This document shows positions 46,815 through 56,654 of a DNA stretch of 64,000 nucleotides, one piece after another. The position numbers and the translations under genes are program-made. Below the pieces are notes generated by a model that was not told where the DNA came from, ran no database searches, and saw nothing but the letters and a program-made list of their open reading frames with translations. How positions within the stretch are numbered: position 1 is the stretch's first letter; each line of letters starts with the position of its first letter. The stretch covers positions 9,581,797 through 9,645,796 of the forward strand of contig NC_067204.1 in NCBI RefSeq assembly GCF_026262505.1, given 5' to 3'. The DNA is from Trichomonas vaginalis G3. Lineage: Eukaryota; Parabasalia; Trichomonadida; Trichomonadidae.

Positions 46815-47792
46815 TTATAACATTGCATGGATCCAACGGAAATATCGCTTTGCTGCTGTTTGTTGAGCTTGGAATTCTGTTGGATAGTCATCGGATAATG
46901 CAATTTGAACAATTAGATTTTCATTCAATAAATTAAATTCTGATTTTTCTGGAATATCATATTCTACTGGAATTAAACTCAATTTTACAGCAAATTTCTG
47001 AGCTAACTCTATATAAGCATCTGTAATTTGGCTTCCAAAAAGCTGTTCGGGTAAAATTAAATCTTCATGAATATTATTAATGTGTTTCCAGCCGCTTGGT
47101 ACTGAAATTGATTTTGAAAGTGATTGTAATAGGAATTTTCTAAAACTCCAGAGACTTTCATGTCCTGGAAATTCGAATAAGTTGATTGTATTTTGTTTTA
47201 ATTCTTTTTGGAGAAATTCTGTATCTTTTGGCATAATGTGTTGATAATAGGCAAATGCAGAACTATCTGAAGGATGACATTTTGTCCAATTTGATACCCA
47301 AGAAATTTCGTCAGTTTCTAAACTGAATGTATCATACAGCCAAACTCTATGAGACCAAAGAAGATAGTTTCTTTCGCGTTTTGTTGTTAAAAAGTTGCAA
47401 AATTCGATATGTTTTGTGATTTGTGATTGATTTTTATTTATTAGTAATAATTCTCGAATTCTAGTAAATGCGCCTTGACATTTTGGATTAACTGTTAAAC
47501 CAATTTGGCAAAAGTGTAGTTCTTCTTCAATGTTTTGATTATTAAATTTTCTTCGATATATAAATGGGCGTTCATCATGTGATCCTATTAGGACTCCGAT
47601 TAATGATGCTTTGTCGGCATCGCTATCTATGTTTACTATTGAAAAGCGTGTTAATTCTTTTAATAATGTTTTGGAAATAGCCATTTCATCTCCAGAAACA
47701 ACAATTCCACTGCTATCTTGTATATAAAAATCAGAAACTGCTTCAATAGATTTAACTTTTAATGCATTATCAATGAAATCATTCAAATTCAT
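46815..47792 (-). CDS. PTAR1-like protein prenyltransferase alpha subunit
   Basis: This 325-residue helical protein has prenyltransferase-alpha-type repeats: the NYLLWSHRVWLYDTF motif (about residue 137), SSAFAYYQHIMPKD (about 170), and ESLWSFRKFLLQSL (about 205). The motif EELHFCQIGLTVNPKCQGAF comes before them. The W-x-H-R and E-x-W-x-x-R spacing and the low conservation of the usual catalytic lysine region fit PTAR1. With the RabGGTase beta subunit, PTAR1 forms GGTase-3, which doubly prenylates Ykt6. It could alternatively be an ordinary FNTA/RGGTA homologue. It is divergent from an ankyrin gene, with a 44-bp shared promoter. Confidence 0.65.
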   Translation of the reverse strand: MNLNDFIDNALKVKSIEAVSDFYIQDSSGIVVSGDEMAISKTLLKELTRFSIVNIDSDADKASLIGVLIGSHDERPFIYRRKFNNQNIEEELHFCQIGLTVNPKCQGAFTRIRELLLINKNQSQITKHIEFCNFLTTKRERNYLLWSHRVWLYDTFSLETDEISWVSNWTKCHPSDSSAFAYYQHIMPKDTEFLQKELKQNTINLFEFPGHESLWSFRKFLLQSLSKSISVPSGWKHINNIHEDLILPEQLFGSQITDAYIELAQKFAVKLSLIPVEYDIPEKSEFNLLNENLIVQIALSDDYPTEFQAQQTAAKRYFRWIHAML

Positions 47793-47836
47793 AATAATTT
47801 TGACACTTTACGTGACATTTTTTCTTCAGTATTAAA
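47793..47836. promoter_or_regulatory. 44-bp bidirectional promoter
   Basis: Only 44 bp separate the two divergent start codons. The stretch contains TTTTGACACTTTACGTGACA, with two TGACA words on the plus strand (TGTCA on the minus). An initiator-like TCAGTATT lies before the plus-strand ATG and a TCAAAATT before the minus-strand ATG. Confidence 0.6.
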
Positions 47837-48589
47837 ATGTTAGCAATTCCTAGTGATTCCAAAATATCTGAAATCATTTTTTATGGAAAACTAGATGATT
47901 TGCAAATGTATTCAATCGAGCAATTGAAAGATCATCGTTCAAGTTCAGTATTTTACGTTTTAAATCGAGCATTTAAAGAAATGTCACCACTATTAATTGC
48001 AATTTTGGCTCACAGACTCGATATAATACAATATCTCTTAGAAAACAAATATCCTGTTAACTCTTATGTTGGAGGTACATATGCACTTCATGTTGCTTGT
48101 TTCTTAAATTACCCTGATGTAGTAGATCTTCTTTTATTCTATGGAGCATCACCAATTTTAGTAGATGATCGAAATTTAGATCCTTTATCAATAGCTGTTA
48201 CATACGAGTATATTGATATAATAGAATCATTGTTATATACTGGTTATGATCCAAAATATCTAGCCTTGCCGTTATTTATAGCTATTACAAATAATAATAT
48301 TGATATAGTTGGAACATTGGTTTTACATGGCGCTGATGCCAACATAGAATGTAGTATAACAAAGAAAAAACCTATAGATATTATTAAATCTTCTCAAGTT
48401 GAAATCACAAATATTATACAAAACGTTAAACCGCTTCCTAAAGCCGATTTGAGTAAAAAGGCGAGATTAGATTTTATAACTCCTTCCTGTCAAGCTTTGA
48501 ACTCATTAGTCGAAGATATATCTTACAGTTTTAAGCCAAAAGACATTACATTGCATCAAATTGTTATTAGATCTAAGGATTCTAATTAA
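47837..48589 (+). CDS. ankyrin repeat protein
   Basis: This 250-residue protein starts MLAIPSDSKISEIIFYGK. Ankyrin-like repeats occupy about residues 48-190: MSPLLIAILAHRLDIIQYLL, YALHVACFLNYPDVVDLLL, DPLSIAVTYEYIDIIESLL, LPLFIAITNNNIDIVGTLV. The C-terminal 60 residues are not recognised (DITLHQIVIRSKDSN). It lacks the DUF3447-type N-terminus of the other ankyrin genes here and its repeats are more diverged, so it is a separate family. It shares a 44-bp promoter with the PTAR1-like gene. Confidence 0.8.
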   Translation: MLAIPSDSKISEIIFYGKLDDLQMYSIEQLKDHRSSSVFYVLNRAFKEMSPLLIAILAHRLDIIQYLLENKYPVNSYVGGTYALHVACFLNYPDVVDLLLFYGASPILVDDRNLDPLSIAVTYEYIDIIESLLYTGYDPKYLALPLFIAITNNNIDIVGTLVLHGADANIECSITKKKPIDIIKSSQVEITNIIQNVKPLPKADLSKKARLDFITPSCQALNSLVEDISYSFKPKDITLHQIVIRSKDSN

Positions 48590-50218
48590 CTGTACCTGTA
48601 TAATAAATGCATTAAATTTGTTTCCACTTATAAATAAATATTAGAATTCTGTTTAAATATAATCAACTATTCCAATCTAATGCGTGCACATGTGGGCTTA
48701 AATAAGTAATATATTAAAAATTATTTGATAATAAAATAAATTTATCGATGAATATCTTAATGTTAGAGACTATTATATTGCACAATGAAGCAGTTTTTCG
48801 TTTAAATCTAATATTCAAATATTTTAATAATATAGATCATGCTTTATCAAATGATAATGAGAATGATATTTGTGATTTAAAATAATTTTTTTAAGATTCG
48901 CCTTCAGTTCATCACCTTATCAGATGTACAAAACAATCGAATTACTCCTTCAGCTTAATTGGTCATCTCCAAACACCAAAAAAAATTCAAAAATTCAGAA
49001 ATGAAAATCAATTTTATAATTTTTCTCTTGAAAAAATCAATTTCAAAAAAATTTGGAAAATCAAAGTACTGTGTAATTAGTTAATTCATCAAATGAACTC
49101 GTTTAGACTCATAAAAGGCATCTAATTTTTGATTAGAAATCATATTTTATAAAAACTCATTGATGAGTTGATGTAATGCCATAATTGTTGTTGAAAAATT
49201 ATTTACATAACAAAATTCTTATTTTAAGATAGTAAAATAATAATGTTTTTATTTCAACAACAATAAGTATATAGATGAATAGAAACGTACTGTATTAGTA
49301 TAAATGGAGTCTCTTTCGTATAGATTTGAGATATGAATACTCCAGTTAAAATGTATAAAATTGAAATCGGAAATATCATAAGATTATATACTGTACCGTG
49401 CACTGATTGTAAAGGTCTTTGGAATTCATAAGTAACTTATATAATAAAGCCGACTTTTTTTCTTATTGCATTAATTTCCTCAAATTTTAGTAACTAATTC
49501 TATATTCAATTTATTTGAATATGTACCATGAGGTACGTAAAAGCCCAAAATTACAAGGAATTTTATCGTTGCAATTTCGAAAAGCAACGTTTCAATTTTT
49601 AATGTGGTGCTTTTGGAAGGGCAATCTTGATGCTATCTCGGTGTAAGAGTATTGATGCAATATAATTAACGAAGTTGATTTTAAATTACATAAATCTGGA
49701 GAATAACTGACAATACAACTAAGTTTACTATATAGGATAGTTGCCAATTGGAGTAATAAATAAGGTTGTACCAATCATTTCTTTCATTTCTGGCATAACG
49801 AGCAGAAAGAAAGTGATCAGTAACCCCAGGAAAAAAGAATAGAGATGTCACTTTTCTAGGGACTACCTTTCTCAATAAAATCTAAATTAGAATGGTTAAT
49901 TATTGATAAAAATCGCTCTGTTTTTCTACCAGTCAAGTTGCATATATATAGAACCAATTTATGCAAATCAATAGTGTGTGATCGCTTTCGAAATTGTGAG
50001 AATTCACAAAAAATGGCAAACCGTCTTCTTTATTTCTAAGGGTTTAATTTATTTCGGACAAATTAACAGACTTTTGATTTATTGTTTCCTTTCATTTTTT
50101 TTTGAGAGGAAATTTCCAAATGATGGGTATCTATTCAAAATAAAATTTATCCTGAGATGATAAGCAGTCCACATTTAAAAGCGAACATATTTATTATAAA
50201 AATATTTTTGTAAAATCC
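48590..50218. other. long intergenic region
   Basis: About 1.6 kb of AT-rich DNA with no convincing gene. Short opposite-strand frames near 49592-49875 overlap one another and have no domain. The small inverted repeat at 49184-49264 is listed separately. Confidence 0.5.
49184..49264. repeat. 81-bp inverted-repeat unit
   Basis: ATTGTTGTTGAAA (49184-49196) pairs perfectly with TTTCAACAACAAT (49252-49264). Partial pairing continues inward. It is a possible small MITE or an RNA hairpin. Confidence 0.5.
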
Positions 50219-50250
50219 TTGTACGATCGAGAAAAATCAATATCGTACAA
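50219..50250. promoter_or_regulatory. perfect 9-bp inverted repeat just before the start codon
   Basis: TTGTACGAT (50219-50227) and ATCGTACAA (50242-50250) flank 14 bp, ending three bases before the ATG at 50254. A TCAATAT initiator-like word lies between or overlaps the second arm. It could be a dyad for a dimeric factor or a 5' UTR hairpin. Confidence 0.6.
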
Positions 50251-50253
50251 AAT

Positions 50254-51573
50254 ATGGATTATAAAATCGGAGCAACTATTCTTCCTCCTGGAGAACAACT
50301 GTCATCCGATTTTAAACCTGGAACAGAAAAACTTTACGTTAGAGATCCAATGCCCAATGAATTGTTCCAATTACAGAATTTTATTCAAAATGTTAAAGAA
50401 ACAGATTCAAACATTTCATGGAGTGAAATGTACAAGAAAATACATTACGAAGGATGTCTTAGATTGTTACAAAAAGATGAAATTCAAGAATTAATTTTCG
50501 TTGCGGTTAATGGATTAGGAAAATCAGCAACTCGAGATATACAATCCATGCAATGCGTCGAGAGAATCCTAAATACCATTCATTTCGAGATAGATCCAGA
50601 ACTTGCAATACAAATAATAGAAAATTCACTTCATGCTCTTTCAACTAACAAGCAACGCAAATATTTCTACTTACATTGTGGTGTGATGATGACATTATGC
50701 CCACATTTTCGCGAATATGACGAAGCAATTTCTCTTGTTGTATTTGATTCGATATTTATGCTTCTTTTCGAAAGATCTACTGACCCTTTACTTGAAGTAA
50801 GTTTTCCAATCAAAGCCCTTACAGAAATATTCACTTACAATCCACTTCCAATTCAAAAATTACAACAAGCTTGTAAATACTTTACAGGCAAGCTTTCTTC
50901 AAACGACCAACGCGTACAAGAGACAGCCGTTCAAGCTATCAAACAATTGATCGTTACAGTCCCTGAATTGACTTCTTTGGCAATATCAAAAACTCTTTTT
51001 GATTATACGATGAAAATGGATCCAGCAACAACACCATTAATCGGAAAAGCTCTTTGTGATTTATATACATCAATTAATTTTGAATATTACGACCTTTCTC
51101 AGATGAAAGTTGATATTGTCGGCAGAATGAAGTCATTTTGGACATTAGATATGACAAGATTCGAGATACCAATGATTGCAGCCTTGAGATGCTTCAGAAC
51201 ATTATGCAAATACTCTCCTTACATTCGAAAAAGAATTTTGGAAGAAAATGTCATTGAAAAAATCAACTTAGTATATGCATCATTCAAGATTAAAGCTGAA
51301 TTAGTCAGCCTTATTGCGAATATGATCCGTTCAGGTCCATGGCTCGATGAAATTATTCCAAATGAAGATATTATTGGTTTGATCTTTGAAATGGTTGATT
51401 ATTACAACATAGAAACTACATATGATGCTCTTTTCCTCGCTTTATGTTTGTTTGAACATGGAATTGATATCAGTCCAATTTCAGAAGAAATTAGTGATCT
51501 TGCAAACTCAGATGATGAGAGAGTTGCAGATTTAGCAATTCATATACTTAATACAATAGATCCTCCATCTTAA
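50254..51573 (+). CDS. armadillo/HEAT-like repeat protein
   Basis: This 439-residue, mostly helical protein starts MDYKIGATILPPGEQLSSDF. Residues about 70-430 form pairs of helices typical of armadillo or HEAT folds (QRVQETAVQAIKQLIVTVPE, PMIAALRCFRTLCKYSPYI, YDALFLALCLFEHGIDI). No importin-type Trp-Asn arrays are seen, so it is not an obvious importin alpha. It probably serves as a protein-binding scaffold; many such proteins occur in trichomonads. The ATG directly follows a striking inverted repeat. Confidence 0.7.
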   Translation: MDYKIGATILPPGEQLSSDFKPGTEKLYVRDPMPNELFQLQNFIQNVKETDSNISWSEMYKKIHYEGCLRLLQKDEIQELIFVAVNGLGKSATRDIQSMQCVERILNTIHFEIDPELAIQIIENSLHALSTNKQRKYFYLHCGVMMTLCPHFREYDEAISLVVFDSIFMLLFERSTDPLLEVSFPIKALTEIFTYNPLPIQKLQQACKYFTGKLSSNDQRVQETAVQAIKQLIVTVPELTSLAISKTLFDYTMKMDPATTPLIGKALCDLYTSINFEYYDLSQMKVDIVGRMKSFWTLDMTRFEIPMIAALRCFRTLCKYSPYIRKRILEENVIEKINLVYASFKIKAELVSLIANMIRSGPWLDEIIPNEDIIGLIFEMVDYYNIETTYDALFLALCLFEHGIDISPISEEISDLANSDDERVADLAIHILNTIDPPS

Positions 51574-52687
51574 ATTTAAAATATAATTATCTATTTTTTA
51601 ATTTTAATCTTTTAATGTTTTTTTCTATCAAAAAGTGAAGTTACTCATATCTTAAGACATAAAGAGACTTTAGTGACTTAATTAAATACTTTTCTCTTTT
51701 AGATAATCTTATTATAGCAAATCTATGATTTCTGTTTAAAAGAATCTGTGATATCACAGTCTACTTAATCTAACTTAACTACTTCTGATATATGAAAGCC
51801 TTAAAAACATTATGACAAGACTCTCCTGCTAATTGAAAGCCTCATTGTATATTTAAAGTTTCTACAATAAAGAACTGTTAGATTTAGTAAAAATAAGTTG
51901 GATTTCAATTAGAATTTAAAACGAAACATTAATATTTAAAAAAAGATATTAATAGATTGTGTCCAATCAGTTTAGAATTTAAGAAGCTGCTATCAAAATA
52001 GACAAGACCTTAATGTATTGAATGCTTATTTAATTCAAACTTAATATGAATTGATCATGATTTTACATAGGGTATTATCTACTTAATAATGAATTAGTAC
52101 CTACTTAAATAAGCAACAAAATGTAATTTCGTACTTGTGCAACACAATAATGGAAATTTTCATCTATTTCAATTTGAAATCCAATGACTCATTAAAATAA
52201 ATGAATAACTATTTGAATAAATAACTAACAATAACAAAATAAAAATATAAATGTCATCGAATCACTCAAAATGCCACTTTGAAGATAGCTGTAATTAATT
52301 TTGAAACAAATTTACTGAACAAATTCATCATAAAGGAGTCTTTCAACTCTTTTAAAAGAGTGATCCTTATCAACTTCAAGAAAAATCCCCTCGAATATTA
52401 AGATTAGCCACATCCTTCATTTATAACATTGAAATTGAATGGATCACAATTTTGAAAACATATCGTTTCATTGTTTTTTTTTCGACATCACATCATCTTT
52501 TTTGTCTAATCCACATAAGTGATAGTGAATATGTGGTGATTCCATTTGCCAAATAAGTTTTAATGTATTCAAAAATTGAAATGATTTTATTTCTCCATTC
52601 ACTTTTTTTATCCTCAATATATTTTTCATCAATTCATATTGTTCATAATGAGAAATAAACTGATTATGAAAGAACGATAGAGTCCTT
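51574..52687. other. intergenic region upstream of PFOR
   Basis: About 1.1 kb of AT-rich DNA. A minus-strand open frame at 52468-52788 runs into the PFOR coding region and has no recognised content. Nothing else is seen. Confidence 0.5.
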
Positions 52688-52697
52688 TCAATTTTAT
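52688..52697 (+). promoter_or_regulatory. initiator-like TCAATTTTAT
   Basis: It lies three bases before the PFOR ATG. It resembles the trichomonad initiator, although A replaces the usual pyrimidine after TCA. Confidence 0.4.
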
Positions 52698-52700
52698 TTG

Positions 52701-55700
52701 ATGTTAAGTATTGGAGACGCATTTTCTCGTCAAAAGCATGTCGTCCCAGTCGACGGTAATGCAGCTGCCGCATATGTCGGTTATGCATTTACAGAGACTG
52801 CATTCGGCTATCCAATCACTCCTTCAACAACAGCTTTCGAATTAGTTGAGCAGTGGGCCAATAAGGATCACAGGAAGAATATTTTCGGACAAGTTCCAAC
52901 ATGCATTCAGCTCGAACATGAAGGTGGCGTTGCAGGTTCTCTTCATGGTGGCTCCGTTGCTGGTGCAGTCGCATCTACATTCACATCCTCCCAAGGTTTA
53001 CTTTTAATGCTTCCAAATATCATCAAGATGAAGCATGCCCAAGTTCCTACCGTCATTCATGTTGCCTCCCGCTCACTTATTTCTTCGATTGGTACAATCG
53101 AATGCGACCATTCAGATGTTATGACAGTCAGAGCCAGTGGAGCTAACATGCTTTCATCAGCTTCTAACCAGGACTGCCACGATCTTGCTGCTGTTGCTCA
53201 CATTGCTGCTATGAAATGCCAGATCCCATTCCTTCACTGGTGGGATGGTTTCAGAACATCTCATCAGATTACAAACGTCGAGCTTCTTGAATACGACGAA
53301 TTGAAGCCACTCATTCCTCAGAAGGAACTCGATGAATTCCGTGAACGCGCTTTCAACCCTAACCATCCTTCCCTTCGTATGCTTGCTATCGATTCATCAT
53401 TCCACTTCCAAGCTGATACAGCCGCTGCTTACCGTTTCCAGAATGTTCCACAAATTGTCCAAGAATCAATGGATGAACTCGCAAAGATTACAGGACGTCA
53501 GCACCATCTCTTCGACTACTACGGACATCCACAAGCTGAATCCGTCATCGTTGTTCTTGGTTCAACATCCCAGAACATTTCGGAAGCAGTTGACTATTGC
53601 AACGCAAAGGGTGCCAAGTACGGTGTTGTTACAGTCCATCTCTACCGCCCATTCTCACCAGAGCATCTTTCCAAGGCAATTCCAAAGTCATGCAAAGTTA
53701 TTACAGTTCTCGACAGAGTTAACGAGAACGGCGCCTTCACACAACCATTACATTCCGATGTTTGCGCCGGTTTCATGGCTATTGGCGACAATCGTAAGAT
53801 TCTTGGTGGCATGTTCGGCATTGGTGGCCGCGAGCTTACACCATCACAGGCCGCCGAAGTCTTCAAGAACTCTCTCTCCGAGAAACCACGCAATCTCTTC
53901 AGAATCGGCATTGTCGATGACTTAATGCACACAAGCCTTCCAGTACCAGAGGAAATTGATATGGTTCCAGATGGCACAAAGCAGTGCATCTTCTGGGGTC
54001 TTGGCTCCGATGGTACAGTTGGCTCCAACAAGGAATCAATCAAGATCATCTGCAAGGAAACACCACTCTACGGCCAAGGCTACTTCACATACGATGCTAA
54101 GAAGTCTGGTGGTCTCACACGTTCCCACCTCAGATTCGGCAAGAAGCCAATTACATCAAACTACGCGATCAAGCAGGCTGATTACATTGGTGTCCACTGC
54201 ATCAACTTCCCACGCGTCTATCCAGTCGCTAAGGAGTTGAAGAACGGCGGCATCTTCGTTTTCAACTGCCCAGCACACAATGCTAAGGAACTCGAGAAGT
54301 ACATTCCAAAGGCAACACTCCGCCAGCTCTACGACAAGAAGGCTAAGGTTTACTGCATTGATGCTACAAAGATTTCCATCGATTGTGGAATTCCAGGACG
54401 TATCAACCTCATCATGCAGACAGCCTTCTTCTACCTCTCTGGCGTTCTTGAGACAAACCACGCTATCAAGGTTTCAAAGGATTCCGTCGAAGAGCAGTAC
54501 GGACATTCCGGCGAAGCAGTCGTTAAGGCCAACATCAAGGCTATCGACTCCTCCATCGATAACCTCATCAAGATCGAAATGCCACAGGAATGGGGCCAGT
54601 TCGATCCAACACCAATTTCCAGATTCGCCAACGCCGATGCTCCAGAGCTCATGAAGAAGGCCATCTTCCCAATCTTCGAGCTCAAGGGCAACGAGATGAA
54701 GCCATCCGATCTCATTCCAATCACAGCCAGAATCCCACGTGACGGCTTAGGCTCATCCAAGTACGAGAAGCGTGGCATTGCTACAAACATCCCAGTTTGG
54801 GACGCCGACAAGTGCATCCAGTGCAATACCTGCGCTTACTCATGCGCACACGCTGTCATCAGACCACAGTTGATGAAGCACGGCAAGGGGCCAGAAGGAG
54901 TCAAAGTTCTTCAGTCCAAGAAGTTCAAGGGATACGACTTCGCCATCACTGTTTCAGCACACGACTGCTTATCATGCCAAGTTTGTATCGAGAAGTGCCC
55001 GACAAAGGCATTGTCATTCCCACTTGCCACAGAGGAAGTTGTCACAAAGGCTGCCGCACTCTACGACAAGTTCGCCAAGCTTCCAGACATCGACGCATTA
55101 CGTGAGGCTGATCCAGCTCTCAACGAAAGCCTCGAGAAGAAGAAGTGGACAGCTGATGGCTCACAGTACTACAAGCCATTACTTGAGTACTCTGGTGCCT
55201 GCGCAGGCTGTCACGAGACATTGTACGCCAAGATGCTCACACAACTCTTCGGCCCACGTCTCATGATCGCCAACGCTACAGGCTGCTCCATCGTCTGGTC
55301 TGGCTCATTCCCATCACAGCCATGGACATACAACTCACGCGGACAAGGCCCAACATGGGGCAACTCCTTGTTCGAAGATAACGCTGAGTTCGGCCTCGGT
55401 ATCGCCGCCGCCGTTGCTCACCGCAGATTCGAACTCAAGGGAATTGTCGAGAGATTCATCAAGTCCGGCGAGAAGTGCGATCCAGCACTCATGGCATTGT
55501 TCACAGAGTGGCTCGCCAACTACGACAAGGGTGAGAAGTCACTTCCACTCTCCAACTCCATCCAGGACATCCTCAAGACAATCCCACAGACAACAGGATT
55601 GTTCGGAGAGATCCAGAAGAGATACGACTTGTTCGTCAAACCATCAGTCTGGATCGTCGGTGGCGATGGCTGGGCTAACGATATCGGTTTTGCTGGCCTC

Positions 55701-56270
55701 GACCACGTCGTCGCTACAGGTGCTGATGTCAACTGTCTCGTCTACGATAACGAGTCATACGCCAACACAGGCTTCCAGACATCCAAGGCATCTCCACGTG
55801 GCTCCGTCCTCAAGTTCGCAGCAACAGGCAAGGATAAGCCGAAGAAGGACCTCGCTGGCATGTTCTTACAGTACCCAGATGTCTACGTCGCATCATGCGT
55901 CATCGGCGCTAATGCTGCTCAGACAGTCAAGGCAATGAAGGAGGCCGACGAGCACAAGGGCACATCATTCATCGACTGCTACTGCCCATGCATCGGACAC
56001 GGCGTCAGACCAACAATGAAGAACGGCCACAAGCAGGCTAAACTCGCTGTCGAGTCCGGATACTGGCCAATCTTCAGAAGGAAGCCAGGACAGAAGGTTG
56101 TCTTAGATAACCCAACAATGAAGAAGGAGAAACTCGCTGACTTCTTGAAGCACGAATCTCGCTACGAATCACTCAGAAAGATCGACTCCAAGAGACAACA
56201 CGATCTCCAGGAACTCTTAGGCAAAGATATTGATCAGCGCTGGCAGAGACTCCAAGAATTAACTAAGTAA
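52701..56270 (+). CDS. PFOR: pyruvate:ferredoxin oxidoreductase (hydrogenosomal)
   Basis: This 1189-residue protein converts pyruvate and CoA to acetyl-CoA and CO2, reducing ferredoxin. It starts at ATG 52701 (MLSIGDAFSRQ), a short hydrogenosomal presequence of the ML...R type before the mature VPVDGNAAAAYV. Domains in order are the pyrimidine and transketolase-like regions, two [4Fe-4S] motifs (CIQCNTCAYSC at about 705 and CLSCQVCIEKCP at about 756), the proximal-cluster CAGC at about 832, and the thiamine-diphosphate motif GDGWANDIG at about 988 with the NESYANTG loop. The length matches family members of about 1170-1200. Codon third positions are far richer in C than in neighbouring genes, as expected for one of the most highly expressed genes. 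Confidence 0.96.
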   Translation: MLSIGDAFSRQKHVVPVDGNAAAAYVGYAFTETAFGYPITPSTTAFELVEQWANKDHRKNIFGQVPTCIQLEHEGGVAGSLHGGSVAGAVASTFTSSQGLLLMLPNIIKMKHAQVPTVIHVASRSLISSIGTIECDHSDVMTVRASGANMLSSASNQDCHDLAAVAHIAAMKCQIPFLHWWDGFRTSHQITNVELLEYDELKPLIPQKELDEFRERAFNPNHPSLRMLAIDSSFHFQADTAAAYRFQNVPQIVQESMDELAKITGRQHHLFDYYGHPQAESVIVVLGSTSQNISEAVDYCNAKGAKYGVVTVHLYRPFSPEHLSKAIPKSCKVITVLDRVNENGAFTQPLHSDVCAGFMAIGDNRKILGGMFGIGGRELTPSQAAEVFKNSLSEKPRNLFRIGIVDDLMHTSLPVPEEIDMVPDGTKQCIFWGLGSDGTVGSNKESIKIICKETPLYGQGYFTYDAKKSGGLTRSHLRFGKKPITSNYAIKQADYIGVHCINFPRVYPVAKELKNGGIFVFNCPAHNAKELEKYIPKATLRQLYDKKAKVYCIDATKISIDCGIPGRINLIMQTAFFYLSGVLETNHAIKVSKDSVEEQYGHSGEAVVKANIKAIDSSIDNLIKIEMPQEWGQFDPTPISRFANADAPELMKKAIFPIFELKGNEMKPSDLIPITARIPRDGLGSSKYEKRGIATNIPVWDADKCIQCNTCAYSCAHAVIRPQLMKHGKGPEGVKVLQSKKFKGYDFAITVSAHDCLSCQVCIEKCPTKALSFPLATEEVVTKAAALYDKFAKLPDIDALREADPALNESLEKKKWTADGSQYYKPLLEYSGACAGCHETLYAKMLTQLFGPRLMIANATGCSIVWSGSFPSQPWTYNSRGQGPTWGNSLFEDNAEFGLGIAAAVAHRRFELKGIVERFIKSGEKCDPALMALFTEWLANYDKGEKSLPLSNSIQDILKTIPQTTGLFGEIQKRYDLFVKPSVWIVGGDGWANDIGFAGLDHVVATGADVNCLVYDNESYANTGFQTSKASPRGSVLKFAATGKDKPKKDLAGMFLQYPDVYVASCVIGANAAQTVKAMKEADEHKGTSFIDCYCPCIGHGVRPTMKNGHKQAKLAVESGYWPIFRRKPGQKVVLDNPTMKKEKLADFLKHESRYESLRKIDSKRQHDLQELLGKDIDQRWQRLQELTK

Positions 56271-56654
56271 GATTTTAAAATAAATAATAAAAATGAATTT
56301 ATTATTATAAACTTTATATTTTAAAACTTATTAGGAGGGAAATATGTATAGAAACAGCCATCTCTATATCCAGCAAAGATTTTGAATTATTGCAATAAAG
56401 TAATTAATAAGAAATCAAGTTTGCACTTTCAATGAAAAAGTTTCAATACATATTTAAGCTCATTTTTCTGTTTTAAATTGAAGCTACCAAGCTTGCTCCA
56501 AATAAAAGCTGAAAAATAACTAGCATTTTGCAAATATGTTAGAATAATGAAACATGTTTATTGAAACTTGATATTAGCTGATAAATTTATAATAGAAAAT
56601 TACGACGATACAAGAAGTTTGGCCTTTGACAAATCTTCATACATATTTTTCATA
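56271..56654. other. intergenic region, nothing recognised
   Basis: AT-rich 3' flank of PFOR and 5' flank of the ankyrin gene. The in-frame TTG at 56568 is not a credible start. Confidence 0.45.

Noticed and set aside
49592-49875. Overlapping minus-strand frames in the long intergenic region
   Set aside because: Two mutually overlapping frames with no recognised content.
52468-52788. 106-codon minus-strand frame upstream of PFOR
   Set aside because: Its first 30 codons are antisense to PFOR and the rest is AT-rich with no recognised domain.
53332-55938. Many open frames antisense or shifted within PFOR
   Set aside because: They arise from the strong third-position bias of PFOR, not from overlapping genes.
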